A stretch of DNA of 41,451 nt from an uncultured Bacilli bacterium (GTDB lineage: Bacteria > Bacillota_I > Bacilli_A > RF39 > UBA660), in contig CAKOSE010000007.1 in assembly GCA_934102055.1 (NCBI GenBank), positions 1 through 41,451 on the forward strand. The letters are read 5' to 3'. The stretch's first letter is position 1. Each line of letters begins with the position of its first letter. Shown piece by piece: positions 39,684 through 41,451 of the stretch. A model generated the notes under the pieces. It had not been told where the DNA came from, ran no database searches, and saw only the letters and a list, made by a program, of their open reading frames with translations. The translations under genes were made by a program, and so were the position numbers.

Positions 39684-40456
39684 ATTATCATCCCTTTTAT
39701 ATTATTTTTTATTTCTTTTTCGTCTAAATAGTTTTTAGCAATACAAACATCTGATTTTAAGATTTTTCTATCAGGGAATTTGTTCCAATTGGTTAATCCC
39801 ATATTCACTTTTTGACTGTCAGCTCTGTTATAAATGATTTCTGCAGCGGTATTTTCGGTAATAGCATAGTGAAATTTATTTTGAACAATTGCATAAAAGT
39901 CTTTTGCTATGTCGCTATTTTTATCATAATCAATAGAACATTCAGCAAAGATATCTGTAATTTTTTGATAAAACATTCTTTCACTAGTGCGAATTAATTT
40001 TATTCTTTCAAGTAATCTTTTAAAATATTCTTGATCGGATTTTCTTGTTTTCATAAATCTATCATCATCAAGTGCAAAGCCTTGTATCATGTAATCTTTA
40101 ATTATCCCATTTGCCCAAGTTCTAAATTTAATTGCTTTTTTAGAATTAACTCTAAAACCGATAGAAATAATCATATCTAGATTATAATATTCCTTTTGTC
40201 TTTTAACACTTCGAGTTTCCTCTACTTGAACTTGTTCCATTTTGGAACAAGTTGATTTCCTATTTAATTCTTCATCATTGTATATATTATTTATATGTTT
40301 TATAATAGCAGGTCTTTGTACATTGAAAAGAGTAGCTATTGCATTGACATTTAACCAAACATTTTCATCTTGTAGAATTACTTCTACTTTTGTTTGCCCA
40401 TTTTCATCACTATAAAATAAAATATTTTTTTCATTACCAATTGTTATATTATTCAT
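39671..40456 (-). pseudogene. RhuM-family protein, truncated at the C-terminus
   Basis: A virulence RhuM-like protein. Recognisable are VWLNVNAIATLFNVQRPAIIKH, RQKEYYNLDMIISIGFRVNS, FRTWANGIIKDYMIQGFALDDDR and the later DFYAIVQNKFHYAITENTAAE. The family is normally some 320-350 residues. This one is 261 and stops right after NYLDEKEI, reading into the uvrB leader (about 39712 onwards). So the last ~70 residues seem lost by a deletion or insertion next to uvrB. It may still fold, since the main domain is complete. AAAGGAG precedes the ATG. RhuM genes are typical passengers of mobile and defence islands; the role is unknown. Confidence 0.75.
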
Positions 40457-40551
40457 TTATGTTACTCCTTTCATACATTAATTTTTATTGAAACTAATTG
40501 CTACAAATAAAAGTCACAAATTTATTTTTTGGTTTCAGACTATCATCCTTT

Positions 40552-41286
40552 TTATATTATTTTTCTTATTTTATAGTTTGTATATTCTGTTAATGGTACT
40601 TTGTTTTGGCCTTTTAGATCTTTTTCTAGTTTTATTAGGAAGTCTAGGTCATTTGATGATTTTTTTACCCATGTTGATAGTTTTTTTATGTCTTCTTTTG
40701 ATATGTTTTCTTTTTTTAACATTTCGTAATAGAGGAGTTTTGCTATTATAAAGTTTAGTGCTTTGTTATTTATTGTCTTTGTTTTTGGATCGTTTATTGT
40801 GTATTTATCCATGTCACATATATTTAGAAAACTTTCTGTATAGATATAACTTCCTCGATTTATGTCTCTTATTGCTACTTTGTTTTCTGTTAGATTTATG
40901 GTGTCTTCTTTTAATATTTTTGTTGATTCTAGTAGGTCTTCACAGGTGAAGTCTCCAGGTGTTTTGTTTGTCTTTTTGGTTATATCTTCTAGATAGTCCA
41001 TGACATAGCCAACGTATATTCCATCTTTATTAAGTAAGATGTCTGTTGGTTTTGTTATTTTTTGTAGTGTTAATTTATCGTGAAAGTAAATTGCTTTTTC
41101 GAATGTCATTAGGTTTTGTTGTTTTCTATGTGAGATGTCATATTTTAGGAGTTTTAGGACTTTGTTTTGGTATTTATAAACTATTCCGTCATGTCCTGCT
41201 CCTATTTTGGGTAAATTTTTTATGTTTTTTACTTGTTTTAGATTATCTCTTAAGATTACTTCATTTGGTAATTGTTCTTTTTGCAT
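40552..41286 (-). CDS. Protein-kinase-like fold protein
   Basis: 244 residues with a minimal kinase pattern: glycine-rich loop KIGAGHDGIVYKY (28-38), a lysine at about 45-48 in KVLKLLKY, a hinge-type YVGYVMDYLED, a catalytic-loop-like VAIRDINRGSYIYTE (D141, N143) and an acidic DMDKY (D158/D160) where a DFG-like metal ligand would be. The Arg-Asp-x-N spacing is shorter than in canonical HRDxxxxN, so activity is uncertain. It could be a small-molecule or protein kinase, or a pseudokinase. It has its own strong promoter and lies between an IS fragment and the truncated rhuM. Confidence 0.6.
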   Translation of the reverse strand: MQKEQLPNEVILRDNLKQVKNIKNLPKIGAGHDGIVYKYQNKVLKLLKYDISHRKQQNLMTFEKAIYFHDKLTLQKITKPTDILLNKDGIYVGYVMDYLEDITKKTNKTPGDFTCEDLLESTKILKEDTINLTENKVAIRDINRGSYIYTESFLNICDMDKYTINDPKTKTINNKALNFIIAKLLYYEMLKKENISKEDIKKLSTWVKKSSNDLDFLIKLEKDLKGQNKVPLTEYTNYKIRKII

Positions 41287-41313
41287 GTGACACCATTCCT
41301 TTAACTTTGATAT

Positions 41314-41342
41314 ATTATAACATTTTGCGTTTTTATTGTAAA
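41314..41342 (-). promoter_or_regulatory. Promoter of the kinase-like gene
   Basis: Minus strand TTTACA (41337..41342), 17 bases, TATAAT (41314..41319), with a TGT extension before the -10. About 28 bases upstream of the ATG. Confidence 0.78.
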
Positions 41343-41379
41343 TTTATTAATAAAAAGAGAGATACTTTTTTTGATTGAA

Positions 41380-41451
41380 TAAGTCAATAAAAAGTGGACA
41401 CTAAAAAAGAATTTTTAGAACCCTAATTCGGCTTTATACTGAATTGGGGTT
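41380..41451 (-). mobile_element. End of an IS3-family-like element (partial)
   Basis: At the window edge the minus strand reads TPIQYKAELGF then stop (41415..41451), which resembles the last residues of IS3/IS150-type transposase OrfB (a conserved P-x-x-Y ending). About 15 bases after its stop comes TGTCCACTTTTTATTGAC, a plausible terminal inverted repeat. Only the 3' end is inside the window, so integrity cannot be judged. Confidence 0.5.

Noticed and set aside
1..41451. tRNA, rRNA, tmRNA or CRISPR arrays
   Set aside because: No cloverleaf, rRNA segment, ssrA tag region or regularly spaced repeat could be recognised by eye. ssrA, often near smpB, was looked for around 5 kb and not found.
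1..41451. Mycoplasma/Spiroplasma origin with TGA read as Trp
   Set aside because: Trp is encoded by TGG in the core genes, and TGA works as a stop, for example at the end of the S66 peptidase gene.

Overview
The window reads as chromosome from an AT-rich, low-GC Gram-positive bacterium (Bacillota, probably an uncultured Bacilli/RF39-like or Erysipelotrichia-like lineage). The evidence is: AGGAGG-type ribosome binding sites, TTGACA/TATAAT promoters, a T-box valS leader, an infC-rpmI-rplT operon with an L20-leader attenuator, the secG-rnr-smpB cluster and rpsL-rpsG-fusA-tuf. TGA is used as a stop and TGG as Trp, so this is not the Mycoplasma code. Every gene called lies on the minus strand, so operons read from high to low coordinates. 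The taxonomic guess is inference; no rRNA is present.

Layout from left to right. 0-3.5 kb: translation genes tsf, rpsB, rplT, rpmI and infC. Both rpsB and rplT carry an unusual C-terminal SAP/Rho-N-like tail, and infC appears to start at AUA. 3.5-8.3 kb: a zinc-ribbon/PASTA membrane protein, two small membrane or hypothetical proteins, then the secG-rnr-smpB operon with a small rider gene. 8.3-10.9 kb: three unrecognised accessory genes, two of which look like distant paralogues. 10.9-15.4 kb: the str operon. 15.4-17.9 kb: an APH-like phosphotransferase and rarA.

17.9-24.6 kb is the most unusual part. A promoter and a 32-codon ORF are followed by a possible attenuator. Then come five tightly overlapping genes: a MoaA-like radical SAM enzyme, a B12-domain radical SAM enzyme, a stand-alone LysRS/EpmA-like class II synthetase core, an MccF-like S66 serine peptidase, and a short-chain dehydrogenase with an unknown N-terminal domain. 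A GNAT acetyltransferase and a histidine phosphatase form the adjacent upstream operon. Together they look like an uncharacterised small-molecule or modified-peptide biosynthetic locus with a microcin C-type self-immunity peptidase. The product cannot be read from the sequence.

24.8-33.1 kb: valS and an HD hydrolase under a Val T-box, a prepilin-like 38-residue protein, trxB, lgt and uvrA. 33.2-39.7 kb: uvrB, a DUF1287 protein lacking its expected Cys and His, a HEXXH membrane protein, an HD hydrolase, pssA and psd, closely spaced. 39.7-41.45 kb: a C-terminally truncated RhuM-family gene abutting uvrB, a protein-kinase-like gene, and the end of an IS3-family-like transposase at the window edge. 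The accessory blocks (8.3-10.9, 15.4-16.3, 17.9-24.6 and 39.7-40.5 kb) look compositionally less biased than the core genes, which suggests transfer, but codon statistics were not computed.
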